Below, piece after piece: positions 34,735 through 43,698 of a stretch of DNA of 64,000 nt. Position 1 is the stretch's first letter, and each line of letters starts with the position of its first letter. A program made the position numbers and the translations under genes. The stretch is from Pseudaminobacter sp047739745 (GTDB lineage Bacteria; Pseudomonadota; Alphaproteobacteria; Rhizobiales; Rhizobiaceae), in contig NZ_JBLLVA010000010.1 in the NCBI RefSeq assembly GCF_047739745.1, positions 100,370-164,369 of the forward strand, read 5' to 3'. The notes beneath the pieces are model-generated. The model searched no databases and was not told where the DNA came from. It worked only from the letters and a program-made list of their open reading frames with translations.

Positions 34735-35724
34735 ATGGGATTGCTGGTAGACGGAAAATGGGTCGACCAATGGTACGACACCATGAACACGGACGGCCGC
34801 TTCGTGCGTTCGCGGTCGCAGTTTCGCGACTGGATCACGCCCGACGGCACTCCCGCGCTCGACAGAACGCGAGGCTTCAAGGCCGAGCCCGGTCGCTATC
34901 ACCTCTATGTCTCGCTCGCCTGCCCATGGGCGCACCGCACGCTGATCTTTCGCGTGTTGAAGAAGCTCGAGGACCTCATCACCGTATCGGTCGTGCACCA
35001 TTACATGGGCGAAAACGGCTGGACGTTCCGGACCGATGACGGTGCGACCGGCGATCCGCTCTATGGCTTCGACTTTCTCCACCAGATCTACACCAAGGCC
35101 GACCCGGGCTATTCGGGCCGGGTCACCGTGCCGGTGCTCTGGGACAAGAAGGAACAGACGATCGTTTCCAATGAATCCTCCGAAATCATTCGCATGCTGA
35201 ATTCGGCCTTCAACGAGTGGGGCGACGCCTCGCTTGATTTCTACCCGGAGGCGCTGCGCGGCGAGATCGACGAGATCAACGAGTTCGTCTATCCGGCGAT
35301 CAACAACGGGGTCTATCGGGCGGGCTTCGCCACCAAGCAGCACGCTTATGAGGAAGCGTTCAACGAACTCTTCTCCGCCCTCGACCGGCTGGAAGACCGG
35401 CTGTCACGGCAGCGCTATCTGGTCGGCGGCCAACTGACTGAAGCCGACTGGAGGCTGTTCACGACGCTGGTGCGCTTCGATCCGGTCTATGTCGGCCACT
35501 TCAAATGCAATCTCAGGCGCATCGCCGACTATCCGAATCTGTCGAACTACCTGCGCGAGCTCTATCAGGTTCCGGGCGTCGCCGGCACGGTCGACATGCT
35601 GCACATCAAGTCGCATTATTACGGCAGCCATGCGACCATCAATCCGACCGGCATTGTTCCGGTGGGACCGGAGATCGACCTCAATGCACCGCATGACCGT
35701 GATCGGTTCGGCAAATCTGACTGA
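34735..35724 (+). CDS. Glutathionyl-hydroquinone reductase (Xi-class GST)
   Basis: These enzymes reduce glutathionyl-hydroquinones and related conjugates with glutathione. The 329-residue product has the catalytic CPWAH motif (YVSLACPWAHRTLIFRVLKKL, Cys63), the GSH-site region VPVLWDKKEQTIVSNESSEIIRML and a helical C-terminal domain (LSRQRYLVGGQLTEADWRLFTTLVRFDPVYVGHFKCN). AGGAG lies 7 nt before the ATG. A longer open frame upstream is rejected. The gene ends at the start of the convergent Nudix stop. Confidence 0.94.
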   Translation: MGLLVDGKWVDQWYDTMNTDGRFVRSRSQFRDWITPDGTPALDRTRGFKAEPGRYHLYVSLACPWAHRTLIFRVLKKLEDLITVSVVHHYMGENGWTFRTDDGATGDPLYGFDFLHQIYTKADPGYSGRVTVPVLWDKKEQTIVSNESSEIIRMLNSAFNEWGDASLDFYPEALRGEIDEINEFVYPAINNGVYRAGFATKQHAYEEAFNELFSALDRLEDRLSRQRYLVGGQLTEADWRLFTTLVRFDPVYVGHFKCNLRRIADYPNLSNYLRELYQVPGVAGTVDMLHIKSHYYGSHATINPTGIVPVGPEIDLNAPHDRDRFGKSD

Positions 35725-36228
35725 TCACCAGTAAGGCGACGCCGCCACTCCGTCGAAAACCTCGGCGATGCGCCGCAGCGTCGCCGGCGTCGTCGCCTCA
35801 GGCAGGGCGTCGAGCCGAAAGAAGCCGGCTTCGGCGATTTCGCGATCCGGCAGCTTCGGCGCGGTCTGGCGGAACGCCTCGATCAGGAAAAAGGCGACAT
35901 GGTCGCGACGGCTCGCCTGCCGGTTGAGGTGGAACGATCTCAAGACCGGCGGCGCGGTGAATTCGATGTTTCCTTCCTCGACGAATTCGCGCGCCAGCGA
36001 TTCGGTCATGATCTCACCCGCCTCGACGCCGCCGCCCGGCAACTGCCAGCCCGGCACATAAGTGTGGCGGATCAGGAAGACCGAATTCGAGCTTCTGTCA
36101 TGCACCAGACCGCGCACGCCGAGCGTCATCGGCCTGCGCAGCAGGAAATAGGTGTGAAACAGCCGTCCGCGCAGCGCCGGCCACCCGCGCTGCCGAAACC
36201 GCTCCTGATCATCATCATCGCCTGTCAT
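35725..36228 (-). CDS. Nudix hydrolase
   Basis: 167 residues with a full Nudix box (GGGVEAGEIMTESLAREFVEEGNIEF) inside the beta-grasp-like fold. These enzymes cleave nucleoside diphosphates linked to another group. The substrate cannot be told from the sequence. It is convergent with the quinone-reductase gene and divergent from the phosphoesterase gene. Confidence 0.92.
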   Translation of the reverse strand: MTGDDDDQERFRQRGWPALRGRLFHTYFLLRRPMTLGVRGLVHDRSSNSVFLIRHTYVPGWQLPGGGVEAGEIMTESLAREFVEEGNIEFTAPPVLRSFHLNRQASRRDHVAFFLIEAFRQTAPKLPDREIAEAGFFRLDALPEATTPATLRRIAEVFDGVAASPYW

Positions 36229-36281
36229 CGCCGGCCTATAGGCGGCTGGAAAGCGGCGATGGCGTATTCTACAAAGAGCAT

Positions 36282-37190
36282 ATGTTCAGGCTCGCCCATA
36301 TTTCCGATGTCCATCTGGGACCTCTGCCGGCCGTAAGCTACCGCGATCTCGCCTCGAAGCGCATGGTGGGCTACGTCAACTGGCAGCGCAACCGCAAACG
36401 CTTTCTTCATGAGGGAGTGATCGGGTCAATCGTTGCCGATCTCCAGGCCGCGGGCGCCGACCATCTGGCGGTGACGGGCGATCTGGTCAACCTGGCTCTG
36501 GACGGGGAGATCGAGCTGGCGCGGCTATGGCTTGAAACGTTGGGCAGCCCGGAGGATGTCTCCGTGGTGCCGGGAAACCATGATGCCTATGTGCCGGGCG
36601 CCTTCGACAAGATCTGCCGCGCCTGGGGCGCCTGGATGACCGGCGATGGCCAGAACGCGCCGTCCGATCGCCATGGCTTTCCCTATATGCGCGTGCGCGG
36701 GCAGGTGGCGTTGATCGGCGTGTCGACCGCCCGGGCGACCGCGCCGTTCATGGCCAACGGCTTCTTCCGCGATGCCCAGGCGCGCCGGCTCGGCCACATG
36801 CTGGACGATGCGCAGGCGCGTGGCCTTTTTCGCGTGGTGATGATCCACCACCCGCCGGTGCGCAATGCCGTCGCGCAGCATAAGCGCCTGTTCGGCATCT
36901 CCCGTTTTCAGAGGACCATGAACCGGCATGGCGCCGAACTCATCCTGCATGGCCATTCGCATCTGCCGTCGCTGCATTGGATCGGCGCGCGCGGAAAATC
37001 CGTGCCCGTGGTCGGCGTCGCTGCGGCGGGACAGGCGGCGGGCGGCCGCAAGCCGGCGGCACAGTACAACCTCATCGAAATCGATGGAGAGCCCGACGCG
37101 TGGGGCATCCGCCTCAGCCGTCGCGGGCTCACCGGGGCTGCGCTGCCGCCGGCCGAAATCATGGCGATGGAGCTTGCGTCGGCGCGCTGA
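36282..37190 (+). CDS. Calcineurin-type metallophosphoesterase
   Basis: 302 residues carrying the complete set of dimetal ligands: HISDVHLGP near the start, VTGDLVN, VPGNHDAY, IHHPP and LHGHSHLP. No signal peptide, so cytoplasmic. The tail EIMAMELA is not diagnostic. The substrate may be cyclic nucleotides or phosphodiesters, but this is not decidable. It converges with the tail-anchored protein gene, 12 bp apart. Confidence 0.93.
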   Translation: MFRLAHISDVHLGPLPAVSYRDLASKRMVGYVNWQRNRKRFLHEGVIGSIVADLQAAGADHLAVTGDLVNLALDGEIELARLWLETLGSPEDVSVVPGNHDAYVPGAFDKICRAWGAWMTGDGQNAPSDRHGFPYMRVRGQVALIGVSTARATAPFMANGFFRDAQARRLGHMLDDAQARGLFRVVMIHHPPVRNAVAQHKRLFGISRFQRTMNRHGAELILHGHSHLPSLHWIGARGKSVPVVGVAAAGQAAGGRKPAAQYNLIEIDGEPDAWGIRLSRRGLTGAALPPAEIMAMELASAR

Positions 37191-37202
37191 ATGCCGATTT
37201 TG

Positions 37203-37799
37203 CTAGAATCCCAGGTTCAGCGAATCCAGCCGGTCGCGCAAAAGGAGCATGGTGACGGCAAGTCCGGCCAGCGCGCCGGCAAGCACCAGTAAAAGCCCGG
37301 AAAAGAACGCCTTCCACCCGCCGCCGCGGCTTTGCCTGGGCGGCTCGGCCGTCTCGCCGTGGCCGAAGGCATGGGCGATGCCACCTTCCAGCAGGCGCTC
37401 GCGCTCGACGATCCGCTCGGCGATGTAGCGGGTCACCTGGTCGGCGACGGGCTTGATGCTGCTCGATTCGACCAGCACCACGCGGCCGAGACGCGTGTCC
37501 TTGAGGAAGCGATAGGTGCGGCGGTCGCGGCCGAGGCTGACATGGCTGACCGCGTCGATCCAGAGTCGTGGCTGGAGTCCTGAGGAGATCGCGAAGTCGA
37601 AAATGTCGATCTCGGCCGGAACATCCTCGAACACCGGCGCCAGTTCTGCTGCGAGCAGGTCCAGCCGCGTGCGGCTTGCCTCGCGCAATTCCACCACGAC
37701 ATCCTCGCGATCGGCTGCGGCATTCTTGACGTCGCGCACTGCCTCGGCAAGGCGGCGCGGCGTCTCGATAGGCATCACGTTTTCCCCGGCATCGCTCAT
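37203..37799 (-). CDS. C-terminally anchored membrane protein of unknown function
   Basis: 198 residues from the ATG at 37799, which has GGAG at 8 nt (an upstream ATG at 37820 lacks one). The N-terminal two thirds are soluble (VFEDVPAEIDIFDFAISSGLQPRLWIDAVSHVSLGRDRRTYRFLKDTRLGRVVLVES). One C-terminal membrane helix follows (FFSGLLLVLAGALAGLAVTMLLL), with a short basic tail. This topology suggests a cytoplasmic domain tethered to the inner membrane. I do not recognise the family. Confidence 0.75.
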   Translation of the reverse strand: MSDAGENVMPIETPRRLAEAVRDVKNAAADREDVVVELREASRTRLDLLAAELAPVFEDVPAEIDIFDFAISSGLQPRLWIDAVSHVSLGRDRRTYRFLKDTRLGRVVLVESSSIKPVADQVTRYIAERIVERERLLEGGIAHAFGHGETAEPPRQSRGGGWKAFFSGLLLVLAGALAGLAVTMLLLRDRLDSLNLGF

Positions 37800-37863
37800 G
37801 GGAAGATACTCCAGCCTCAACGCAACGTTAAGAAAGCATTAACACAGCCATCGGGCCAATGCA

Positions 37864-38625
37864 TCATTTCGAGACGGTCTGGCGGATGATCTCGACGACA
37901 TGATCCGGCGTTTCCTCCACCAACATGTGGCCGGCGCCGGGCAGCGGCCACAGCGCAAAGCCTACGGGCATATGGGCGGTTTGCGAGAAGGGCAGCATGG
38001 CATCTTCGGTCCCCCAGGCAACGCAGACCGGCATCGGCAGCGCCGCCAGCATCTCGCGCGCGATTACGCCCTGGCGATCCCCCTTGGTCATCGCGGCGGC
38101 GATCTCGACCAGCTTCCCGGTCTGGCCCGGCTGCGCCCGCATCCGTTCGAGAGCCTGAACGAGATTGTCCGGCACGACTGCATGTGGACCCGACATCTGC
38201 GTGAGGCACGAGCGGATTTCCGCCTTCGAGCGCGCGGCCGCATAACGGCGCAGCAGAGGACCGTTGATCTGCTCGCCGATGCCACCCGGCGCAAGCAGCG
38301 TCAGCGAGGCGGCAAGCTCCGGCCGGGAAATTGCGGCAAGCGCGGCAAAGGCGCCGCCCATGGAGTGGCCGACCAAATGGGCCCTGCCGATCTGCCGCGC
38401 CTCGAGGTCGGCGAGTATGGCGCGGATCGCCACCTTCGCAGGCCCCGCCTGCGGCCAATCGAGCGAGCCGGCGTGGCCCGGCAGATCATAGGCCAGCGTG
38501 CGGAAATCCGGCGAAAGTGCCGTCGCAATCCGATCCCACATGCCATGAAACGAGCCGAAACCATGCAGCAGGACGATCGTCTCGGAGCCATCACCATTTT
38601 CCTGTGCGAAGAGCGTATGTGTCAT
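37864..38625 (-). CDS. Alpha/beta-fold hydrolase
   Basis: 253 residues with the nucleophile elbow GHSMGG, an oxyanion region LLHGFGSFHGMW, and the catalytic His near the end (PLPGAGHMLVEETPDHVVEIIRQTV). The fold is that of small esterases, lactonases or haloperoxidase-like enzymes. No substrate can be inferred. It precedes the convergent gap to the hypothetical at 37799. Confidence 0.9.
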   Translation of the reverse strand: MTHTLFAQENGDGSETIVLLHGFGSFHGMWDRIATALSPDFRTLAYDLPGHAGSLDWPQAGPAKVAIRAILADLEARQIGRAHLVGHSMGGAFAALAAISRPELAASLTLLAPGGIGEQINGPLLRRYAAARSKAEIRSCLTQMSGPHAVVPDNLVQALERMRAQPGQTGKLVEIAAAMTKGDRQGVIAREMLAALPMPVCVAWGTEDAMLPFSQTAHMPVGFALWPLPGAGHMLVEETPDHVVEIIRQTVSK

Positions 38626-38659
38626 GTGTGGCTTTCTGGCATGACGTTGCGCGGGCGCG

Positions 38660-40441
38660 TCAGCTCGGGCTGTCGAGGCCTGCGGCGCGAAGGCTGCTCA
38701 GCAGTTTTTCGATAAGATCGGGCGGATATTTGGCCTTCTCGAAGGTCGCGCGGGGATCTGCGGCAAAATCCGGAAACTCCGTGTCGATCTCGCTTGTCAG
38801 GGTTTTGGCCAGATCGGCGTTGCCGGTGCTGTCGGCGGCGATCAGGCGGGCTGCCAGGTAATGCGATTTCGGCGTCATCGCCAGCGCTTCCGTCGCCTCT
38901 GCAGCGCGTTGCGTTTCCCCATTCATGAATTTTGCCAGAAACAGGCCGTAGTCCCACCAACTCGGATGCACGCTCGATGCCTCGACGGCACGTTCCATGA
39001 TCGGCGCGCCGGCGGCGTAGTTTCCGGAAAGCACCAGCGCATAGCCATAGGATGCGGCCATGGTCAGGTCGTAGGTGTTGAGTTCATATGCCTTTCGCAT
39101 CCAGCGGATCGCCTCGGCCTGGTTGCCGATTCGCGAATTCAGAAAGCCATAGGCCCGGTGCGCGTAAGGGCTGGTCGCTCCGGTCTGCACGGCGCGGTTG
39201 GCCAGAGCCAGCGCCTCCTGCTCGGATGCCTCGGGCGGGTAAGGGTGGTTGTCCGTGACCGCTTCCATGTGAAGCGAGGCGAGTTCGGCATTGACCAGCG
39301 GCGATTTGGCGTCCGCCCCGGTGAGGCTGGTCAGGCAGCGATAGGCGGCTTCATGTTTTTGCGGCGTCTGGTCGAGATAATAGGCTTCGTTTAGCAGCAG
39401 GCAGGAAATCAGCCCCGAAGCGAACCCGTTCTGGTCGATATAGCCGTAGATCGTTCCGGCAGTCGGTACCGTCGAGCTCAGAATATCGGCGATGCGATCG
39501 TCGAGCACCTGCGCACGCTGGTCGGCAGCGGTCAGCACGCGCGAAAAAAGAACCTTGCCGCTGGCACTGCTTTGCAGTTCGATCGTCACCGTTCCTGGCG
39601 TCGGGCCGGGCGAGACATTGAACACGAACTGCAAGGCGTCCGCTGCCGATTTCGCCGGCGTGGGTGCTTCGCGGGCAATGAATTCGACCGTATCGAAACT
39701 GGAAAGGCCGGTGCGCAGCACGGCGGCGACGCGGTTGGCGGGGGCATCGTCCGAATGGTCCGCTATGTAGATCCGTGGCAGCGACACATGGTGAATGGCC
39801 GCGGTGATGGCGGCAGCCTCGGGGTGCAGGTCTCTTCCCGCCGCAATCGAGGCATCTCCCGCTTCGCCGGGCAAGGCCATGCGAAACACCAGATATCCGA
39901 GCATGGCAATGATGACCATCATCGCCGCCCAGAAGAAATGCAGATGCCGCATGACCAGCGGGTTGGGGGGCAGGGGGGCGGGTGCCGCCTCGGCTGAATA
40001 TTCGACTGACGCGGCCGTGCTGTCGGCCGGCGCGGCGGCAGGCAGGATTATCGCTTCTTCTGGCGGGGCGGCCGCATCGGCGCTCGCTTCCTGCCGCTCG
40101 ACGATCAGTTCGTATGTGGGGACATAGGTGCCGCGCGCAATGGTGATCCGCACCGGATCGTCGGCGCCTTCGGAAGCGGAATATTGTGCCAGAAGTTCGC
40201 GCAGCCGGCGGGCCTGCACCCGCACCACCGCGTCGGTGGCGGAATCGAAGCCGGCGTCCTTGCCGAACACGTCCACCGCGATTGCGAAGCCTTTCAACCG
40301 GTCGGCGTTGCCGGCCTGCTCCTGTTCGACCAGGTAGCGTAACAGGTTGCGCGCGCGCTCCGAACGCCCAAAGGTTTCGCTGGCCAGCAGCTTTTCCAGC
40401 GTTTCCAGCACTGCGGGGGCAGCAGGCCTGTCATGTTGCAA
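38660..40441 (-). CDS. Predicted membrane-bound DNA-binding/TPR regulator
   Basis: 593 residues. The N-terminal about 110 residues follow a pattern widespread in bacterial TPR signalling proteins (FGRSERARNLLRYLVEQEQAG...LKGFAIAVDVFGKDAGFDSATDAVVRVQARRLRELLAQYSASE...VRITIARGTYVPTYEL), often annotated as winged-helix or adenylate-cyclase-associated. A Pro/Ala-rich linker leads to a membrane helix (HFFWAAMMVIIAMLGYLVFRM, about 175-195). A long periplasmic part then has TPR-like repeats (AVQTGATSPYAHRAYGFLNSRIGNQAEAIRWMRKAYELN). The layout recalls CadC-like one-component sensors. No ligand or target is evident. Confidence 0.8.
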   Translation of the reverse strand: MQHDRPAAPAVLETLEKLLASETFGRSERARNLLRYLVEQEQAGNADRLKGFAIAVDVFGKDAGFDSATDAVVRVQARRLRELLAQYSASEGADDPVRITIARGTYVPTYELIVERQEASADAAAPPEEAIILPAAAPADSTAASVEYSAEAAPAPLPPNPLVMRHLHFFWAAMMVIIAMLGYLVFRMALPGEAGDASIAAGRDLHPEAAAITAAIHHVSLPRIYIADHSDDAPANRVAAVLRTGLSSFDTVEFIAREAPTPAKSAADALQFVFNVSPGPTPGTVTIELQSSASGKVLFSRVLTAADQRAQVLDDRIADILSSTVPTAGTIYGYIDQNGFASGLISCLLLNEAYYLDQTPQKHEAAYRCLTSLTGADAKSPLVNAELASLHMEAVTDNHPYPPEASEQEALALANRAVQTGATSPYAHRAYGFLNSRIGNQAEAIRWMRKAYELNTYDLTMAASYGYALVLSGNYAAGAPIMERAVEASSVHPSWWDYGLFLAKFMNGETQRAAEATEALAMTPKSHYLAARLIAADSTGNADLAKTLTSEIDTEFPDFAADPRATFEKAKYPPDLIEKLLSSLRAAGLDSPS

Positions 40442-40624
40442 GCGTCGGACCTTTCGAGATCGGCGCCAAAAATCGAGCGATCATAACGCTCTTGCGGGCA
40501 TGCACAAGCGCGCAGTCCCCGCCGGTACGGAGCGGGGGGCGGTTTTCCCCTGTCCAGAATGTGACATGGTTAATTCAGCAAGGGCCCGAAATCGCTGTCG
40601 AATTTCAGGCCCTTGCCGCGATCA

Positions 40625-42334
40625 TCAGCCGATGATGCGATTGACGGCCGAGACGACGGCCTCGAGCGAAGCGCCGACGATGTTGGTATTGATGCCGGCA
40701 CCGAAGATCCGCCCGCCCGGATGCTCGATCTCCATGTAGCAGATGGCCGAGGCATTGGAGCCGCGCTGGATCGAATGCTCGGAATAGTCGAGCACCGACA
40801 GAGGAATGCCGACGTGGCGCGACAGGGCATCGACGAAGCCGTCCACCGGACCGTTGCCGACGCCGTTGATCTTCACTTCCTTGCCATTGTCGAAAATGCT
40901 TGCTTCGAGAATGCGGCGACCCTTGGTGTCGGGGTCGGGGAAGGTGTGGTGATCGATGAATTTCAACCGGCCGCCCGGCTGGTCGATATAGCGCTCGACA
41001 AAGCGTTCATGGATGCGCTTCGAGGGCACTTCCTTGCCTTCCGCGTCGGTGATCGACTGGATGTCCTGGCTGAATTCCACCTGCAGGCCGCGCGGCAGGT
41101 TCAGCCCGTAGTCGGCCTGCAGCACATAGGCGATGCCGCCCTTGCCCGACTGCGAATTGATGCGGATGATCGCCTCATAGGTGCGGCCGACATCCTGCGG
41201 GTCGATCGGCAGATAAGGCACTTCCCACAGCGACTTGTTCGCGGTCTTGATAGCCTTCATGCCCTTGTTGATGGCGTCCTGGTGGGAGCCGGAAAACGCC
41301 GTATAGACCAGTTCACCGACGTAAGGGTGGCGCTCGGGGATCTTCAACTGGTTGGAATATTCGTAGACTTCCTTCATCCGGTTGATGTTCGAGCAGTCCA
41401 ACTCGGGATCGACGCCTTGCGTGAACATGTTGAGCGCCAGCGTGACGATATCGACATTGCCGGTGCGCTCGCCATTGCCGAACAGCGTCCCCTCGACGCG
41501 GTCGGCGCCGGCCATCAACGCGAGCTCGGTGGCGGCGATGCCGGTGCCGCGATCATTGTGCGGATGCAGCGAGATGATCAGGTTTTCGCGGTTGTCGAGC
41601 TGCCGGCACATCCATTCGATGCGATCGGCATAGATATTGGGCGTCGAAGTCTCGACCGTCGAGGGCAGATTGAGGATCAGCCTGTTGTCGGCCGTCGGCT
41701 TCACGATCTCGGCCACCGCGTTGCAGATTTCCAGCGCCACCTCCAGTTCGGTGCCGGTGAAGCTTTCCGGCGAATACTGGAAGCGATAGCCGCCTCCGGC
41801 CTTGGCCGCCATGTCGGTGATCATCTTGGCCGCGTCGGTGGCGATCTGCTTGATGCCGGCGACGTCCTTCTGGAAGACGACGCGGCGCTGCAATTCGCTG
41901 GTGGAATTATAGAAGTGGATGATCGGGCTGTTGGCGCCCTGCAACGCTTCGAAGGTCCGTGTGATCAGTTCCGGCCGGCATTGCACGAGCACCTGCAGGT
42001 CCACGTCGTCGGGCACTTCGCCTTCCTCGACGCACCAGCGGGCGAAGTCGAAATCGGTCTGCGAGGCGGAGGGAAAGCCGATCTCGATTTCCTTGAAGCC
42101 CATGTCGACGAGCAGCTTGAACATGCGCACCTTGCGATCGTGGCCCATCGGGTCGATCAGCGCCTGGTTGCCGTCGCGCAGGTCGACCGAGCACCAGATC
42201 GGCGCCTTGTCGATGATCCTGGAAGGCCAGGCCCGGTCGGGCAGGTCCACCCTGGCGGCGGGTTCGTATTTGGTCGATGCCAAAGGCATGCCGGCGCGCG
42301 CGGAAGCGGCGGATATCGGTGTCATCTTGGTCAT
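40625..42334 (-). CDS. leuA: 2-isopropylmalate synthase
   Basis: First enzyme of leucine biosynthesis, condensing acetyl-CoA with 2-oxoisovalerate. The 569-residue product is the long form, with the HMGL-like TIM barrel (WCSVDLRDGNQALIDPM, SLHPHNDRGTGIAATELALMAGADRVEGTLFGNGERTGNVDI) and a C-terminal LeuA dimer/allosteric domain (NGVGNGPVDGFVDALSRHVG). A leucine leader peptide and alternative hairpins lie just upstream, so control by attenuation is likely. Confidence 0.96.
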   Translation of the reverse strand: MTKMTPISAASARAGMPLASTKYEPAARVDLPDRAWPSRIIDKAPIWCSVDLRDGNQALIDPMGHDRKVRMFKLLVDMGFKEIEIGFPSASQTDFDFARWCVEEGEVPDDVDLQVLVQCRPELITRTFEALQGANSPIIHFYNSTSELQRRVVFQKDVAGIKQIATDAAKMITDMAAKAGGGYRFQYSPESFTGTELEVALEICNAVAEIVKPTADNRLILNLPSTVETSTPNIYADRIEWMCRQLDNRENLIISLHPHNDRGTGIAATELALMAGADRVEGTLFGNGERTGNVDIVTLALNMFTQGVDPELDCSNINRMKEVYEYSNQLKIPERHPYVGELVYTAFSGSHQDAINKGMKAIKTANKSLWEVPYLPIDPQDVGRTYEAIIRINSQSGKGGIAYVLQADYGLNLPRGLQVEFSQDIQSITDAEGKEVPSKRIHERFVERYIDQPGGRLKFIDHHTFPDPDTKGRRILEASIFDNGKEVKINGVGNGPVDGFVDALSRHVGIPLSVLDYSEHSIQRGSNASAICYMEIEHPGGRIFGAGINTNIVGASLEAVVSAVNRIIG

Positions 42335-42380
42335 TGTCAGTCTCGTTTTCCTGCCGCCATGCGCGAAAAGATTACGCGTC

Positions 42381-42487
42381 GTCCGGCGGTCTTATACCCA
42401 GAAATTTGTTCTGTTCTAAGAATAAAGGAGCAGGTGCCTCGGCGGCAATCGACCGCCGGACGCTCCTTAACGAGCCCGGCGATCGCC
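42381..42487 (-). promoter_or_regulatory. leuA transcription attenuator
   Basis: On the leuA strand, after the leader ORF, a hairpin forms from GGAGC..GGCGG pairing with CCGCC..GCTCC (42466 to 42427), followed by TTTATT, resembling a terminator. An alternative pairing joins GGCGATCG near the end of the leader ORF (42487 to 42480) with CGATTGCC (42451 to 42444), which overlaps the terminator stem. A further perfect 11-bp inverted repeat links 42451-42461 with 42381-42391. These mutually exclusive stems are what amino-acid attenuation requires. Confidence 0.7.
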
Positions 42488-42586
42488 GATAAGGCCGAGA
42501 AGAAGCAGCGTTGCCGAAAGCGCGCGAACGGTTTCGCCCGCAAAGGCGGACGCACGGACGGCGGTTCTGTTCGGACGCGAAGTCAT
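42467..42586 (-). CDS. Leucine leader peptide
   Basis: A 39-codon frame, MTSRPNRTAVRA...ALSATLLLLGLIGDRRAR, with four consecutive Leu codons (CTG CTT CTT CTC) plus another two nearby, ending just before the attenuator hairpin of leuA. Ribosome stalling at the Leu run under leucine shortage would favour the antiterminator pairing. No strong ribosome-binding site precedes the ATG, so the exact start is less certain than the Leu run. Confidence 0.7.
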   Translation of the reverse strand: MTSRPNRTAVRASAFAGETVRALSATLLLLGLIGDRRAR

Positions 42587-42639
42587 GGTCGCACTGATAC
42601 AAGAGCCGAACGCCGCGCGCAACCCCCGCCAAGCGCCGG

Positions 42640-43650
42640 TCAAAACGACGGCACCAGTCCCACGGCGACGTAGCACAAAGCGGCGATTGCCGCGGCGATC
42701 GGCAACGTTATGACCCAGGCGATGACGATATTGCCGGCGATGCCCCAGCGCACGGCCGAGAGGCGGCGGGCAGCACCCACGCCGACGATCGCGCCGGTGA
42801 TCGTATGGGTGGTGGAGACCGGTATGCCGAGCCCTGTCGCCATGAACAGCGTGATCGCTCCGCCGGTCTCGGCGCAGAAGCCCTGCATCGGGTTGAGCCG
42901 GGTGATCTTCGAGCCCATCGTGTGGACGATGCGCCAGCCGCCGAACAGCGTGCCGAGCGCTATCGCCGCCTGGCAGGTGATGACGACCCAGAACGGCACA
43001 TAGAATTCACTGCCGAGATAGCCCTGCGAGAACAGAAGCACCGCGATGATGCCCATGGTCTTTTGCGCATCGTTGCCGCCGTGGCCCAGCGAATACATCG
43101 AGGCCGACGCAAACTGCATGACGCGGAATGTGCGGTCGACCGCGAACGGCGTTTGCTTGACGAAGGCCCAGGAGACGGTGAGGATCAGCGCAAGCGCCAG
43201 CAGGAAGCCGGTGAGCGGCGACAGCACGATCGCCGCGGACGTCTTCAAAAGCCCGGTCCAGACGATGGCGCCACCGCCCGCCTTCGCCACGCCGGCGCCG
43301 ACAAGTCCGCCGATCAGCGCATGCGAACTGCTCGAGGGAATGCCGAAGAGCCAGGTGATGATGTTCCACGCGATCGCGCCCATCAGGGCTGCGAAGATCA
43401 CGCGCGGATCGACGATGCTGGCGTCGATGATGCCGGTGCCGAGCGTCTCGGCCACATGCAGCCCGAAGAACAGGAACGCGATGAAGTTGAAGAAGGCCGC
43501 CCACATGACCGCATATTGCGGCCGCAGCACCCGCGTGGAAACGATGGTGGCGATGGAATTGGCCGCGTCATGCAGGCCGTTCAGGAAATCGAAAAACAGC
43601 GCGACCGCAATCAGGCCAATCAGCACCGGAAAGGCGAGGGAAGCATCCAT
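42640..43650 (-). CDS. Low-affinity inorganic phosphate transporter, Pit family
   Basis: 336 residues, about ten membrane helices, with the Pit signature GLHDAANSIATIVSTRVLRPQYAVMWAAFFNF near the N-terminus and GGNDAQKTMGII centrally. The C-terminal PiT repeat is VSTTHTITGAIVGVGAARRLSAVRWGIAGNIVIAWVITLP. It lies 48 bp downstream of the DUF47 gene, a usual partner, and ends 54 bp before the leucine leader. Confidence 0.93.
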   Translation of the reverse strand: MDASLAFPVLIGLIAVALFFDFLNGLHDAANSIATIVSTRVLRPQYAVMWAAFFNFIAFLFFGLHVAETLGTGIIDASIVDPRVIFAALMGAIAWNIITWLFGIPSSSSHALIGGLVGAGVAKAGGGAIVWTGLLKTSAAIVLSPLTGFLLALALILTVSWAFVKQTPFAVDRTFRVMQFASASMYSLGHGGNDAQKTMGIIAVLLFSQGYLGSEFYVPFWVVITCQAAIALGTLFGGWRIVHTMGSKITRLNPMQGFCAETGGAITLFMATGLGIPVSTTHTITGAIVGVGAARRLSAVRWGIAGNIVIAWVITLPIAAAIAALCYVAVGLVPSF

Positions 43651-43698
43651 CCGGGCTAGACCGATCCTGAAACGAAGCTGGAAGGACGGCTCATGGTC

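Noticed and set aside
40613..42673. 686-codon plus-strand frame opposite leuA
   Set aside because: It mirrors leuA, with no domain or ribosome-binding site.
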